Below, piece after piece: positions 45,509 through 55,379 of a DNA stretch of 56,336 nucleotides. The stretch comes from Chlorobiota bacterium. Lineage in GTDB: Bacteria; Bacteroidota; Bacteroidia; Bacteroidales; JAADJA01. Location of the stretch: NCBI GenBank assembly GCA_013151015.1, contig JAADJA010000017.1, forward strand, positions 1 to 56,336. Direction: 5' to 3'. Positions within the stretch are counted from its first letter, which is position 1. The number at the start of each line of letters is the position of its first letter. The position numbers and the translations under genes are program-made. The notes beneath the pieces are model-generated. The model saw nothing but the letters and a program-made list of their open reading frames with translations, ran no database searches and was not told where the DNA came from.

Positions 45509-46000
45509 ATGCAAATTGAACGAGCTGAAAATATTTTGATTGTTGAGGATGATATCCTGTATATGAACCTGATTAAAAAGGAACTGGAAAAAATGGGCTA
45601 TAACAAGATCAAGTCTTTTTCCACTGGGGAAGAGGTTATCAAAAACCTTGATTTCAAGCCCGATATTGCACTCCTTGATTATTTTCTGGAAAAGGACCTT
45701 ACCGGAATGGATGTGATGAAAATCATAAAAAAACGGTATCCCGATATGCAGGTTATTTTCCTTACCGGTTCCGACGATGTGAACATTGCCGTGGATACCA
45801 TGCGCAACGGCGCCTATGATTATATCGTGAAAGGGGATACCGCTTTTATCCGCATCCGCCATCTGCTGAATAAAATATCGGAAGAAAACAACCGGAAATC
45901 AAAAAGCAGGTCGATCATCCGCTTCCAGATCATCGTGATTATTTCAATTATCCTGATTTCTATCCTTGGAATCCTTTACTTCCATTATTTTGTGTATTGA
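45509..46000 (+). CDS. Receiver (CheY-like) domain with C-terminal transmembrane helix
   Basis: ATG 45509 is used; the GTG before it gives a redundant Met. A 163-residue protein: receiver with Asp14/Asp15, phosphoacceptor Asp57 (ALLDYFL), Thr in FLTGSDD and Lys in DYIVKGD; after a basic linker (RKSKSRSIIR) comes a hydrophobic stretch (IIVIISIILISILGILYFHYFVY) that reads as one membrane helix at the very end. A receiver domain anchored to the inner membrane with no output domain is unusual. Its kinase partner is unknown; the orphan TPR kinase in this window is a possible but untested candidate. Confidence 0.85.
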   Translation: MQIERAENILIVEDDILYMNLIKKELEKMGYNKIKSFSTGEEVIKNLDFKPDIALLDYFLEKDLTGMDVMKIIKKRYPDMQVIFLTGSDDVNIAVDTMRNGAYDYIVKGDTAFIRIRHLLNKISEENNRKSKSRSIIRFQIIVIISIILISILGILYFHYFVY

Positions 46001-46026
46001 CATTTTTGAAAATAAATTATTATTCC

Positions 46027-46057
46027 TTTGTTTTTTAAAATATTCAATATACTTTTG
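46027..46057 (+). promoter_or_regulatory. Consensus promoter of rpmE2
   Basis: TTTG (46027-46030), 19-base spacer, TACTTTTG (46050-46057): an exact match to the Bacteroidota consensus, ending 35 bases before the L31 ATG. Confidence 0.8.
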
Positions 46058-46092
46058 CACTCCCAAAAAATAAAGGTAAAAACGGAACAAAA

Positions 46093-46362
46093 ATGAAAAA
46101 AGATATTCATCCAAAAGATTACGGTTTTGTAATATTCAAAGACATGTCGAACGATTATGCTTTTATGACAAAATCAACAGCAAAATCAAAAGATAAGATT
46201 ACATGGGAAGATGGGAAAGAATACCCTCTTATCAAACTCGAAATTTCCCACACATCCCATCCTTTCTACACAGGTAAGATGAAACTCGTGGATACTGCCG
46301 GTCGTGTTGATAAATTTAAGAGCAGGTACCAAAAACACATTGATAAAAGGAAAGAACAATAG
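46093..46362 (+). CDS. rpmE2: 50S ribosomal protein L31 type B
   Basis: An 89-residue protein starting [20 protein letters not shown] with the type B core [29 protein letters not shown]. It lacks the Cys pair of zinc-binding type A L31. It has its own consensus promoter and terminator, so it forms a single-gene unit. Confidence 0.97.
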   Translation: MKKDIHPKDYGFVIFKDMSNDYAFMTKSTAKSKDKITWEDGKEYPLIKLEISHTSHPFYTGKMKLVDTAGRVDKFKSRYQKHIDKRKEQ

Positions 46363-46389
46363 ACAGAAACCCAAAAAATATTTGATTTG

Positions 46390-46418
46390 GCCCTTATTTT
46401 TAGAAATAAGGGCTTTTT
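46390..46418 (+). terminator. Intrinsic terminator after rpmE2
   Basis: GCCCTTATTT (46390-46399), loop TTAG, AAATAAGGGC (46404-46413), then five T: a perfect 10-bp stem with T tail. Confidence 0.9.
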
Positions 46419-46521
46419 CATTGTAAGGCACAAATAACCAGAACAAAAACAAGGAAATGTTCGTATCATTGCAAATTGAACAATTATTGACCTTTAAGTC
46501 TTTTAAAAAATCAAATTACCT

Positions 46522-47709
46522 ATGAATTATATTTTATTTGGCGATCAATCAAGGAACAACCTTTTGCCACTCACCTATATGCGGCCTGTTGCCGATATCC
46601 GTATCGGGATATTGACCATCAGGGAAAAATGGGAGATGGTCTTGCAAACCAAAACCTCGACTTTGACAGAACCTTATCTCGAAAAGAAATTCCCGGTTGT
46701 TAAGGATAAAGAGAACATTTTGATCAATGGGGCCATTTGCCCTACACTTGGACTGGTAAAGGAAATCACCGGGCTTAAATCGAACCAGGCCCTGATAAAT
46801 TCCGATTCGATCATTGCATTGAACATTAAAGCTGAAGACCTTGACGATTCCGGGGAAGTGGGTATGGAAGGGATTGAGGAAATCGAGACCAAAACAGATA
46901 TTCTAAGGATCAATAATGTTTGGGATATTTTCAGCAAGAACGGCGATGCCCTAAGGAATGATTTTGAATTGATAACCAAAGGCCGGAAGTCCGAAAAGCT
47001 AAGCTCTACCAATAATGTCCTTGCACCGGAAAATGTTTTCATCGAAAAAGGGGCAAAGCTTGAATTTGCCACTTTGAACGCTTCCACCGGGCCTATTTAT
47101 ATAGGTAAAGATGCGGAAATAATGGAAGGGGCCGTTATCAGGGGGCCGTTTGCATTGTGCAATAATTCGGTTGTTAAAATGTCGGCAAAGATTTATGGCC
47201 CAACCACCATCGGGCCATATTCCAAAGTTGGCGGTGAAATAAACAATTCGGTTATTTTTGGATATTCAAATAAGGCACACGATGGTTTCCTCGGTAATTC
47301 GGTGATTGCCGAATGGTGCAACCTCGGTGCGGATACCAATAACTCCAACCTGAAAAATTCCTATGATAACGTGAAATTGTGGAACTATGCACAAAATACG
47401 TTTGTGGATACAGGAAGACAGTTTTGCGGGCTTATCATGGGCGATCATACCAAAACGGGTATCAATACGATGTTCAACACGGGAACAGTTGTGGGGGTGA
47501 ATGCAAATATTTATGGTTCGGGTTTCCAAAGGAACTTTATACCCTCTTTTTCATGGGGGGGCACAAATGGTTTTAAGGTGTTTAATTTCAAGAAAGCTGT
47601 GGAAGTTGCCTCCGCAGTTTACAAAAGAAGGGATATGGGGTTTGGTGAAGTTGACCGGGAAATCCTTAAATATGTTTTTGAGTTAACGGGCAGAAACCGT
47701 AGGCTGTAA
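46522..47709 (+). CDS. GlmU-family putative sugar nucleotidyltransferase/acyltransferase
   Basis: A 395-residue protein matching the Bacteroidota 'alternative GlmU' family: the N-terminus (ILFGDQSRNNLLPLTYMRPVADIRIGILTIREKW) is a degenerate nucleotidyltransferase without a canonical G-x-G-T-R-M loop, and residues ~180-340 form left-handed beta-helix repeats (e.g. GPIYIGKDAEIMEGAVIRGPF). It probably contributes to UDP-GlcNAc or related sugar-nucleotide metabolism, but activity is not certain. The product is intact. Confidence 0.82.
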   Translation: MNYILFGDQSRNNLLPLTYMRPVADIRIGILTIREKWEMVLQTKTSTLTEPYLEKKFPVVKDKENILINGAICPTLGLVKEITGLKSNQALINSDSIIALNIKAEDLDDSGEVGMEGIEEIETKTDILRINNVWDIFSKNGDALRNDFELITKGRKSEKLSSTNNVLAPENVFIEKGAKLEFATLNASTGPIYIGKDAEIMEGAVIRGPFALCNNSVVKMSAKIYGPTTIGPYSKVGGEINNSVIFGYSNKAHDGFLGNSVIAEWCNLGADTNNSNLKNSYDNVKLWNYAQNTFVDTGRQFCGLIMGDHTKTGINTMFNTGTVVGVNANIYGSGFQRNFIPSFSWGGTNGFKVFNFKKAVEVASAVYKRRDMGFGEVDREILKYVFELTGRNRRL

Positions 47710-48140
47710 GAAATAATCAATAGTTTTAATTAAAGTTGAAAGTTTTGAAATTGTATTGACTTACTAGATGATTATATGTTAAATAGTTAAGGGTTATGCG
47801 TTATGAATCAAACATAATTCACTGGTTTTTCTTTTAACTTGATAATAACAGTTTTTAACGCCTAACTTTTAGCGCTTAACACTTAACACTTAACACAAAT
47901 GATATTCCTGTTGTCCAAATATTTATCAATTTATCTTATTGCACTTCTAAAACATAAACCCTTGGCATGTTAATTGACATAGGCTTGCCTCAATTTTTTT
48001 TAGATTTGTTTATCCAGTTTTTTTTATGTTGTTTTGTCTTGTCCGTAGCAATTTCAGGCTTTTGACAATGAATTTGAATTCTTGCTTGTGGGGATTGTAT
48101 GGCAGAACGACTGAACCTTTGTCAAATTGACGTTTCGATT
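47710..48140. other. Intergenic region before lon, with heptamer repeats
   Basis: About 430 AT-rich bases. It contains a heptameric tandem repeat ((G/A)CTTAAC, three copies at 47874-47894) and a TAGATTTG box (48001-48008) that could be the -7 of a lon promoter, though no TTTG lies at the right distance. Nothing else recognised. Confidence 0.5.
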
Positions 48141-50588
48141 ATGAGTTTTTTTGAAAGAGAAATTTTATCCATATCCGATATGCTTGAGGGTGAAACCGAA
48201 TTCATCCCATTGCTTTCCTCCGAAGACGAGGAAATGATGAATGCCGAAAACATCCCTGATGTACTTCCCATATTACCTTTAAGAAATACGGTTTTGTTCC
48301 CCGGTGTAGTGATCCCCATTACTGTTGGGCGCGATAAATCCATTAAGTTGATAAAGGATGCCTATCGCGATAAATCCCTGATCGGGGTGGTTGCCCAGAA
48401 AGATATCAATGTGGAGGAACCGGGCGTTGATGACCTGAGTTCCGTGGGGACGGTTGCGCATATTATCAAGATATTGCAAATGCCCGATGGCAACACAACT
48501 GCCATTATCCAGGGGAAAAAGAGGTTTTCGCTGATCGAGCTTGTACAGGCCGAACCTTACTTTCTGGCAAAAGTGGCGCAATATGCCACTATAGACAAAC
48601 CAAAGATGGGAAAGGAATTCAAAGCCCTGATAGCTTCCCTCAAGGATCTTTCCATCCAGATAATAAAGCAATCGCCCGTAATTCCTTCCGATGCGGCTTT
48701 TGCCATAAAAAACATCGAAAGCCCTGTTTTCCTAGTGAATTTCATTTCTTCCAATTTGAATATCGAAATTGTCGAGAAGCAAAAATTGTTGGAAGTTTCC
48801 GATTTCATGGAAAGGGCAAGGATGGTGCTTTCGGCGCTCACAAGGGAACTGCAGGAACTGGAACTAAAAAACCAGATACAGAGCAAGGTGAAATTTGACC
48901 TGGACAAACAACAGCGCGATTATTTCCTGCACCAGCAAATCAGAACAATTCAGGAAGAATTGGGCGATACGCCCGGTACGAATGACATTAACGAGTTAAA
49001 GGAAAAGGCCGCCAAAAAGAAATGGCCAAAAGCTGTTGAAGAGGTGTTTGTGAAAGAGCTTGGGAAACTGCAACGGATGAATTCGCAGTCCCCTGATTTT
49101 TCGGTGCAACTGAATTACCTTGATTTTGTGGTCGAACTACCGTGGAATACCTTTACGAAAGATAGCTTTAACCTGGGCCGTGCCGAACGGATTCTGGACA
49201 AAGATCATTACGGTTTGGAAAAGGTGAAAGAGCGGATTGTCGAGCACCTTGCCGTTATCAAACTCAAGAACGATTTGAAAGCCCCGATTTTATGCCTTGT
49301 TGGCCCTCCCGGGGTTGGAAAGACTTCCCTTGGTAAATCCATTGCACGGGCCATTGGCCGCAAGTATGTCCGTATGTCTTTGGGTGGTGTCAGGGACGAA
49401 TCGGAACTGCGCGGCCATAGGAAAACATACATTGGGGCACTTCCCGGAAGGATCATGCAGAACCTGAAAAAGGTCAAGACTTCCAACCCGGTTTTTGTTT
49501 TGGACGAGATCGATAAGGTTTTGGGCGCCAATGTGAGCGGCGACCCACAGGCGGCTTTGTTGGAAATCCTGGATACTGAGCAAAATTTTGCCTTTCATGA
49601 CAATTACCTCGAACTGGATTACGACCTTTCAAAAATCCTGTTCATCGCAACCGCAAATACCCTAAGTACAATACATCCCGCACTGGTCGATCGTATGGAG
49701 GTGATACATATAAGCGGATATTTATTGGAAGAAAAAGTGGATATTGCCAAAAAGCATTTGATCCCAAAACAATTGAAGGAACATGGCGTGCAGAAAAGCC
49801 AACTTTCTTTTGACAAAAAAACAATTGAAAACATTATCGAAAATTATACACGAGAGGCCGGTGTCAGGACACTTGAGAAAAATATTGCCCGTGTTATCCG
49901 AAAAAGGGTGCGGTTTATCGTTGAAGAGAGGGAGTATAATAGGAAACTGACTGTTGAAGATATTCGTGAAATACTGGGCCCACCACGTTACCAAAAGGAA
50001 AAGGAATTATTGGAAAATGTGGCCGGTGTGGTTACAGGATTGGCTTGGACAGCAGTTGGTGGCGAGATCCTTTTCGTAGAGGTAAGCCTGAGCCGTGGAA
50101 AGGGAACCCTGAACATGACCGGGAACCTGGGCGATGTGATGAAAGAATCCGCAACCATTTCATACGAATACCTGAAAGCCCATGCCGAAGAGGTTGGGCT
50201 GGACCCTGAAATTTTCCAGAAGTGGAACGTCCATATCCATATCCCCGAAGGGGCAACACCAAAAGATGGTCCGTCAGCCGGGGTAACCATGTTCACTGCC
50301 TTGGCATCTGCCTTTACCCAACGCAAGGTAAGGCGCAGGATAGCCATGACAGGTGAGATCACGCTTCGTGGCAAGGTGCTTCCTGTTGGTGGTGTCAAGG
50401 AAAAAATCCTGGCAGCCAAACGGGCAAAGATCACAGATATTATTTTATCGGTGGAAAACGAAAAGGACATCATCGAAATCAATGACAAATATATTTCTGG
50501 TCTTGATTTTCATTATGTGAACCGCATGATCGAAGTACTGGATTATGCCCTACTGGACGAAAAGGTGGAGAATCCGGTGAAGGTTTAA
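48141..50588 (+). CDS. lon: ATP-dependent protease Lon
   Basis: About 815 residues from ATG 48141 (MSFFEREI); the frame begins 14 codons earlier at a less likely site. N-terminal LON substrate domain ([23 protein letters not shown]), AAA+ domain with Walker [16 protein letters not shown] and Walker [11 protein letters not shown], and the serine-lysine protease domain with catalytic Ser in [10 protein letters not shown] and the conserved [13 protein letters not shown]. It degrades damaged and regulatory proteins, classically including antitoxins. Polyphosphate is known to stimulate Lon in other bacteria; both are present in this window but not linked by sequence. Confidence 0.97.
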   Translation: MSFFEREILSISDMLEGETEFIPLLSSEDEEMMNAENIPDVLPILPLRNTVLFPGVVIPITVGRDKSIKLIKDAYRDKSLIGVVAQKDINVEEPGVDDLSSVGTVAHIIKILQMPDGNTTAIIQGKKRFSLIELVQAEPYFLAKVAQYATIDKPKMGKEFKALIASLKDLSIQIIKQSPVIPSDAAFAIKNIESPVFLVNFISSNLNIEIVEKQKLLEVSDFMERARMVLSALTRELQELELKNQIQSKVKFDLDKQQRDYFLHQQIRTIQEELGDTPGTNDINELKEKAAKKKWPKAVEEVFVKELGKLQRMNSQSPDFSVQLNYLDFVVELPWNTFTKDSFNLGRAERILDKDHYGLEKVKERIVEHLAVIKLKNDLKAPILCLVGPPGVGKTSLGKSIARAIGRKYVRMSLGGVRDESELRGHRKTYIGALPGRIMQNLKKVKTSNPVFVLDEIDKVLGANVSGDPQAALLEILDTEQNFAFHDNYLELDYDLSKILFIATANTLSTIHPALVDRMEVIHISGYLLEEKVDIAKKHLIPKQLKEHGVQKSQLSFDKKTIENIIENYTREAGVRTLEKNIARVIRKRVRFIVEEREYNRKLTVEDIREILGPPRYQKEKELLENVAGVVTGLAWTAVGGEILFVEVSLSRGKGTLNMTGNLGDVMKESATISYEYLKAHAEEVGLDPEIFQKWNVHIHIPEGATPKDGPSAGVTMFTALASAFTQRKVRRRIAMTGEITLRGKVLPVGGVKEKILAAKRAKITDIILSVENEKDIIEINDKYISGLDFHYVNRMIEVLDYALLDEKVENPVKV

Positions 50589-50594
50589 TACGGG

Positions 50595-50622
50595 TTTTCC
50601 CATGTCTGAAGACATGGGAAAA
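50595..50622. terminator. Hairpin after lon
   Basis: TTTTCCCATGTC (50595-50606), loop TGAA, GACATGGGAAAA (50611-50622): a perfect 12-bp stem 6 bases after the lon stop. A related TTCCCACGTCTTCAGGCATGGG hairpin-like motif lies at ~16998-17022. Confidence 0.7.
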
Positions 50623-50848
50623 CGCATAATAACTCCAGTAAATCATCATACATAATAAGACTTCAATATCATTTCCATCCCGATGTCATTTCGACCCTTG
50701 GGGCTGGCATTAGCATGAGGGGGAGAAATCCCCTTGCTATGAAAGACACAACAAGCCCATCACAGTTTGTAACCCATAAACCCATCGCATTTTGTAACTG
50801 TGATGCCTTCTGTATATGATTTGTGACAATTTTTGTATTCCCTGCCCA

Positions 50849-50870
50849 TTGTTGGTGTTTTCACCAACAA
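50849..50870. repeat. Hairpin near the end of the frameshifted surface gene
   Basis: TTGTTGGTG...CACCAACAA forms a 9-bp stem with a TTTT loop, 17 bases beyond the natural stop of the minus-strand gene. The 298 bases between lon and that gene (50589-50886) otherwise contain only short direct and inverted words around CACAGTTTGTAAC and GTAACTGTGATG, with no ORF. Confidence 0.5.
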
Positions 50871-50886
50871 GAAAAGGTGGGCAATA

Positions 50887-52484
50887 TCACTCCACCACCA
50901 CCTTCTCCGTATATACCTTGCCGCCCGCCTGCACTTTCACAAAGTAAACCCCTTTGGGCTGCTTCCTGATGTCAACAGCGGTATTGCCCATTTGCACATT
51001 CCCCTTTTTGTAAACCACATTGCCCATCATGTTTGTTATTTCAACGGCAAAGCCGGAACTTTCGCCATCATCGAAACGGAGGGTGAAAGGCCGGGGGATG
51101 GGTTGGGGAAGATGGACAACTTTGGTGGCAAACCTATTTCCATGCTGTCCACAACCCCTGTTTTTATCTGGCCATTTTCATTTCCATGGACAACCGAAGC
51201 CTTATGTACATGGTTTTGGACAATAATATCACTTTGAAGCAATGCTTTCCCTTCTTTAAAAAGTATATCTTCCTCGGTTATCAATTTGCAAGTATTGTCA
51301 AAAACACTTACTGCATAATATTTGCCATTGGGTATTTCATTATAACCTGGGATTTCATAACAAGCATTTTTGCCGACAACGTATCCCGTACCGCCCGTAA
51401 TCCATTTTTGGTGTTCCGGGTCGGCATATAAATAGAAATTAAACCCATCTGTGTTCTTAACGGTATAACATATGGTGGGCGTCAGCACATCCGGGCCGTT
51501 CGTCACCACGGGATATACAGGTTCTTGTACATCCTGTATCCTTGCCGTAAAATGTGAACCTGCTTTTGCATGGAAGCCTTTGACGAGTTTAATGGAGTTG
51601 CCCGCTGTGAACCCAACATCCATACCGGGCTCTACAACGGTAAAAGCAGGCTCATAGGGCAGTTCCGTTTCAACCGTTGAATTTGATTTCTTTGAACAAT
51701 AAATACTGTTCCCCGCAAAAAACTGGTAGGGACCCTGATCGGTGTAGGCAAAGTTGGTGTTCATAAAGGAAATATCCTCGGCCGTATATTCGCAAAGTGT
51801 TTTTTCCCAGGAAAAATCAGGGTTGTCAATATATGCGTTTTTAATATAAAAATCCATATCATGTAATGCGCCTTCTTTAACGTTTCCTTCTCCAAATTCA
51901 AAAAATGAAAAAGCCCTGACATAGGTTTTCTCTCCATTTGGCGACCATGAATAAATATCCCTGGAAACAATACTGCTTTTCCCGTTGATGCTCATGAACA
52001 TCCCTTTTTTTCCGATTGCCATTTTAACATGAACCCATTGGCCAGTGTTAATGCTTTCTTGTAAAATAATATGTTCCCGTCCTTTTACACCCCCATATTC
52101 AGGGTCTAAATGATTGATATGTGCATAAAAAGCCAACTGTATTTTGCTCGTTTCGATGTCCCAGCACCAACCTATCCTTAAACTGTTTTTGCTATCAAAG
52201 TTTTGACTTGTGCACAATGTAACAACTTTTTGTTTATAGTTCTGTTGATATTGCCAATAATCCGGCAATACATACTCGCAATTCTCGGCGAACATAATAT
52301 CAAATTCAAGGTTACGGTAAAATGAGTTTGTTTTTTTCATTTCTTTTTTCCATTTAAACTTCTCTTCACTCCTGAACTTATTGTACTTATGTACAATGTG
52401 GTGATCACCTAAGTATTGCTGGGAATATGTTCTGTAAAACAAGGATAAAAGAATTATATTTAAAATCCATATTTTTATTTTCAT
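50887..52484 (-). pseudogene. Secreted lectin-like surface protein with frameshifted T9SS domain
   Basis: Signal peptide (MKIKIWILNIILLSLFYRTYSQ), an N-terminal concanavalin/lectin-like region (~residues 60-230), a segment FTAGNSIKLVKGFHAKAGSHFTARI typical of Bacteroidota '3-coathanger' stacks, then the start of a sorting domain LSIFPNPSPG. Here (about 51086-51096) a single-base shift in a GC run sends the frame to a stop at 51036. The lost frame reads PFTLRFDDGESSGFAVEIT...GNVVYKKGNV...GVYFVKVQAGGKVYTEKVVVE and ends at 50887, clearly the rest of a T9SS domain. The truncated product would not be attached to the surface. Confidence 0.8.
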
Positions 52485-52496
52485 AATTTTTAAGTT

Positions 52497-53075
52497 TTAT
52501 AAAGTTATACCTATTCCAAAATTCACAATAAAATCATTTGTCTTTGAATCCCAAAACCAAATACTTTGAACCTTCTTTAACACGTCTTTATTATTATATC
52601 CTGATGAATACCAAACCACTTGATTAAATGAGACAAAAATAAATTTATTATTTTCAACAAATTTTATATATCTAAATTTAGCCAATCCCCATAAACCATA
52701 CTCAAAAGAACCAAGACCACCGAACCCAATATCAATTCTATGTTGGTTTCTTATATAATTGCCAGTTAAGAAAACATTTGCGGTTTTATCCAATGTCATT
52801 TCCGAAGCACCAACACCACCTTGAAAATGTTTAACCCCGATACCTATTTCGCCAGACATTCCAAAATTATCAGTAGTGAAAACTATCCGGTGATAATTTA
52901 CAACCAATGCAAAAGAATTAAAATGGAAAGATGATCTCTCCTTAACGTTAGCGAAGTAAGTGTCAGCGTTTAACGAAATACCATTTTTATCTCCATAGAT
53001 TGATTTGGTCTCTTCTTGGGAAAGCAAACCAGAAGAAAAACAAAGTATGAAGAACAATATGTATATAGTTTTCAT
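52497..53075 (-). CDS. Small exported beta-barrel protein
   Basis: A 192-residue protein with a signal peptide (MKTIYILFFILCFSSGLLSQ) and alternating strand pattern ending DFIVNFGIGITL, an outer-membrane-like final strand. Similar in style to the proteins at 33151 and 32562. It sits between two frameshifted surface genes, 1 base after the upstream stop and 12 bases before the next gene; it is intact. Confidence 0.65.
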   Translation of the reverse strand: MKTIYILFFILCFSSGLLSQEETKSIYGDKNGISLNADTYFANVKERSSFHFNSFALVVNYHRIVFTTDNFGMSGEIGIGVKHFQGGVGASEMTLDKTANVFLTGNYIRNQHRIDIGFGGLGSFEYGLWGLAKFRYIKFVENNKFIFVSFNQVVWYSSGYNNKDVLKKVQSIWFWDSKTNDFIVNFGIGITL

Positions 53076-53076
53076 T

Positions 53077-53868
53077 TTATTGTCTTCTGTTTATTTCAAT
53101 TTTCTTTTCTAACTCAATCACATACAACGTAAGCTCCTCCACTTTCTGTAAAAGCAATGCGTTCATCTCGGCAAGGTTTATCCCGTTTTCAAGCACATCG
53201 GCCTCTGAAGGGATGTCCATCAGGTGGTGGTGCTCCTTAACATAACGTTCCACATCGCTCAATGAGGGCAGGGGATATCCTTCTTCAAAAACCTCGTCTT
53301 TCCATTTTCCTATATCCTTTACCTCTTATTTCGCCCGCCTCTATCTTGGAGGTTACCGTTAAGGTTTCCATGGTCATGGTGGTAATGTTCATGGAGGCCA
53401 CTTCAATGGAGTTTGCTTTTATGTTGCGATGTCCAGGCTTGCGCTTGGTGTATCCGTTCCTATCCCCACATGGTTGTTGTTGTCGATGAATATACCTCCA
53501 CTACCATAATTGCCCGTTTTAATCCAATTGCCATTAAGGGATACGGTACCTCCTAATACAACACCTTCCTGAAAAAAAGCTTCCCCGAAAACCGAAACCT
53601 GTTTGCCCAGGGCTATGCCGTTCCGGCTCCAGGCCTTTGCCGAGTCGCCATATGCAAGGGAATATTGGCCCAAGGCTTCCGAATCGATGCCGCCTACAAA
53701 CGAGGAATTCCCGGAAGCGGTGTTGTTGTCCCCTATGGCACTTGCGTTGGTGCCGGTAACGGTGTTTGTCCCGTAGTTTATTTGCGCATTTGCCGAAATC
53801 GCAAAAACAATCATGACCGTTAAGGCCATTATAACTTTTGTTGATAGTATATTTATTTTCGTTTTCAT
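53077..53868 (-). pseudogene. YadA-head-like surface protein with two frameshifts
   Basis: The frame starts with a signal peptide (MALTVMIVFAISANAQ region) and YadA-like repeats (A-SAIGDNNTASGNSSFVGG..., S-LAYGDSAKAWSRNGIALGKQ), then ends at ~53419. A second frame (NIKANSIEVASMNITTMTMETLTVTSKIEAGEIRGKGY) and then a third (WKDEVFEEGYPLPSLSDVERYVKEHHHLMDIPSEADVLENG...) carry the rest, including a coiled-coil end EMNALLLQKVEELTLYVIELEKK. The second shift lies at an A4 run (~53306). Joined, these form a typical head-stalk surface protein of Bacteroidota. Its damage is shared with neighbours. Confidence 0.75.
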
Positions 53869-53893
53869 TGTTTCAAGTTTATATTGTTTAAAA

Positions 53894-55327
53894 TTATTTT
53901 TTTATCAATTTACCGCTTTGGATCGTGTAGCCGTTTTCGCTTATCGTATAAAAGCAGAACCCGGCTCTCAAAGTCCCGAGATTTACCATTGTACGGTTTT
54001 CTGACAACGCGATGCTTTGGAGCAGGGCCCCTTCCGGGGAATAAAGCCGGAAAACCAGCCCTCTTCTTGTCGTGACGACATTCAACAGGTCAACGACAGG
54101 GTTGGGGAAAATTCTTACGTCCATATCATAAGGACAGGGTATTTCCTCGGTATGGGTCACCACATCTTCAGGGGCCACCTTGTTGATGTAAATATCCGTA
54201 TAAAGCGTGCCGGGGTAATCCGGGACAATGCCAGTGAGGATACACCCGCCATCATTGGTCGTATTTAGGTGCATCATAAAATACCTTGTATCGCCCCCGT
54301 AGGCCTTCATCCCTTTCAGGTTCAGGTTTGAATCGTAGAGGTACAGGTAATAATGTTCGGTGCCGGTTTGCCAATAGGGGTCGGAGTTAAAAGCCCCTAT
54401 CCATATATTGTCGTTCGAAACATATCCGATGGACTTGACTTGGAAAGGGCTGAAATCGCCACCACCGGCAAACAGGGTGTCCTTTATCAAATTAAAACCT
54501 TCATCAAACAGCCCGATGCTCAGTTCGTCGAAATGGGTGCTCTCCATGATAAAGTTGCCGTTGTCGAGCTGTATCGCTGAATAATCCAGGCCTCCGTTCT
54601 CCCAATCGATCAACCCATCGTCGGTAATGTTCAATTCCGTGTCAAGCTCTATCCATTCTTTTGCATCCTGATTTGTATAGGAAAAGCCCCCAATCAACAG
54701 ATAACCCGAATTGTCCTGTTTTTCGAACATGGAAAAGCTGCCTGCGGACTTATATGGGGGGGCGGGGATGTTCATGGCGAGCAACTGCCCCTGCATGTCC
54801 ACTTTTGCCATGTATAAATGGTGGTATAGAGTCTTATCCAACGGGTAATATGCCCTACCAACAATTATTACGTTATTATCGCTATCAATTATATAATTTC
54901 GTACTTCAAGAAATACATAGGGGTTGGGTACTTGAAAATGGTTTTCCAATACGGTTTCATAATCCATTGTCGTTTCCCATAAATATAATCCACCTACAGT
55001 ATCACCAATGCCATAATTTCCGATAAAAAAATTGTTCCCGTTTGCTTTTTCTATCATAAACATTAGTTTGTTGAAAGTATCCTCCATTTGAAAATATTGA
55101 ATGGAAGTATCCTGGGATGTCGAATAATCAATTAGAATGGCTTTTGATTGTTGGCCTTCAAATGAGTTTCTATGCCCAATCGTCAAAAAGGCACCATTGT
55201 TTTTTTCCACAGATGAAAAAGCCCACTCGGTAAATGGGTTTGAAACCACGAATTCAAACGAGTTTTGCGACTGCAGCTCCATGATGCCGAACAGCAATAT
55301 AATTACTGTAAGTAATGAGTTTTTCAT
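53894..55327 (-). CDS. Secreted T9SS protein, intact
   Basis: The start is placed at the Met at 55327, where the signal peptide (MKNSLLTVIILLFGIMELQSQ) begins; the frame runs upstream 34 codons. About 477 residues with a beta-propeller-like body and an intact T9SS type A C-terminus (VRIFPNPVVDLLNVVTT ... VFRLYSPEGALLQ ... GFCFYTISENG ... KLIKK). It is followed by the frameshifted YadA-like gene, 25 bases downstream. Confidence 0.82.
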   Translation of the reverse strand: MKNSLLTVIILLFGIMELQSQNSFEFVVSNPFTEWAFSSVEKNNGAFLTIGHRNSFEGQQSKAILIDYSTSQDTSIQYFQMEDTFNKLMFMIEKANGNNFFIGNYGIGDTVGGLYLWETTMDYETVLENHFQVPNPYVFLEVRNYIIDSDNNVIIVGRAYYPLDKTLYHHLYMAKVDMQGQLLAMNIPAPPYKSAGSFSMFEKQDNSGYLLIGGFSYTNQDAKEWIELDTELNITDDGLIDWENGGLDYSAIQLDNGNFIMESTHFDELSIGLFDEGFNLIKDTLFAGGGDFSPFQVKSIGYVSNDNIWIGAFNSDPYWQTGTEHYYLYLYDSNLNLKGMKAYGGDTRYFMMHLNTTNDGGCILTGIVPDYPGTLYTDIYINKVAPEDVVTHTEEIPCPYDMDVRIFPNPVVDLLNVVTTRRGLVFRLYSPEGALLQSIALSENRTMVNLGTLRAGFCFYTISENGYTIQSGKLIKK

Positions 55328-55379
55328 GATAAATGCTTTTTGTGGTCGGCAGTTGTTGTAAACTGCCGACCTTATGAAC

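Noticed and set aside
47874-47894. Heptamer repeat as a regulatory array
   Set aside because: Only three short imperfect copies; more likely slippage.
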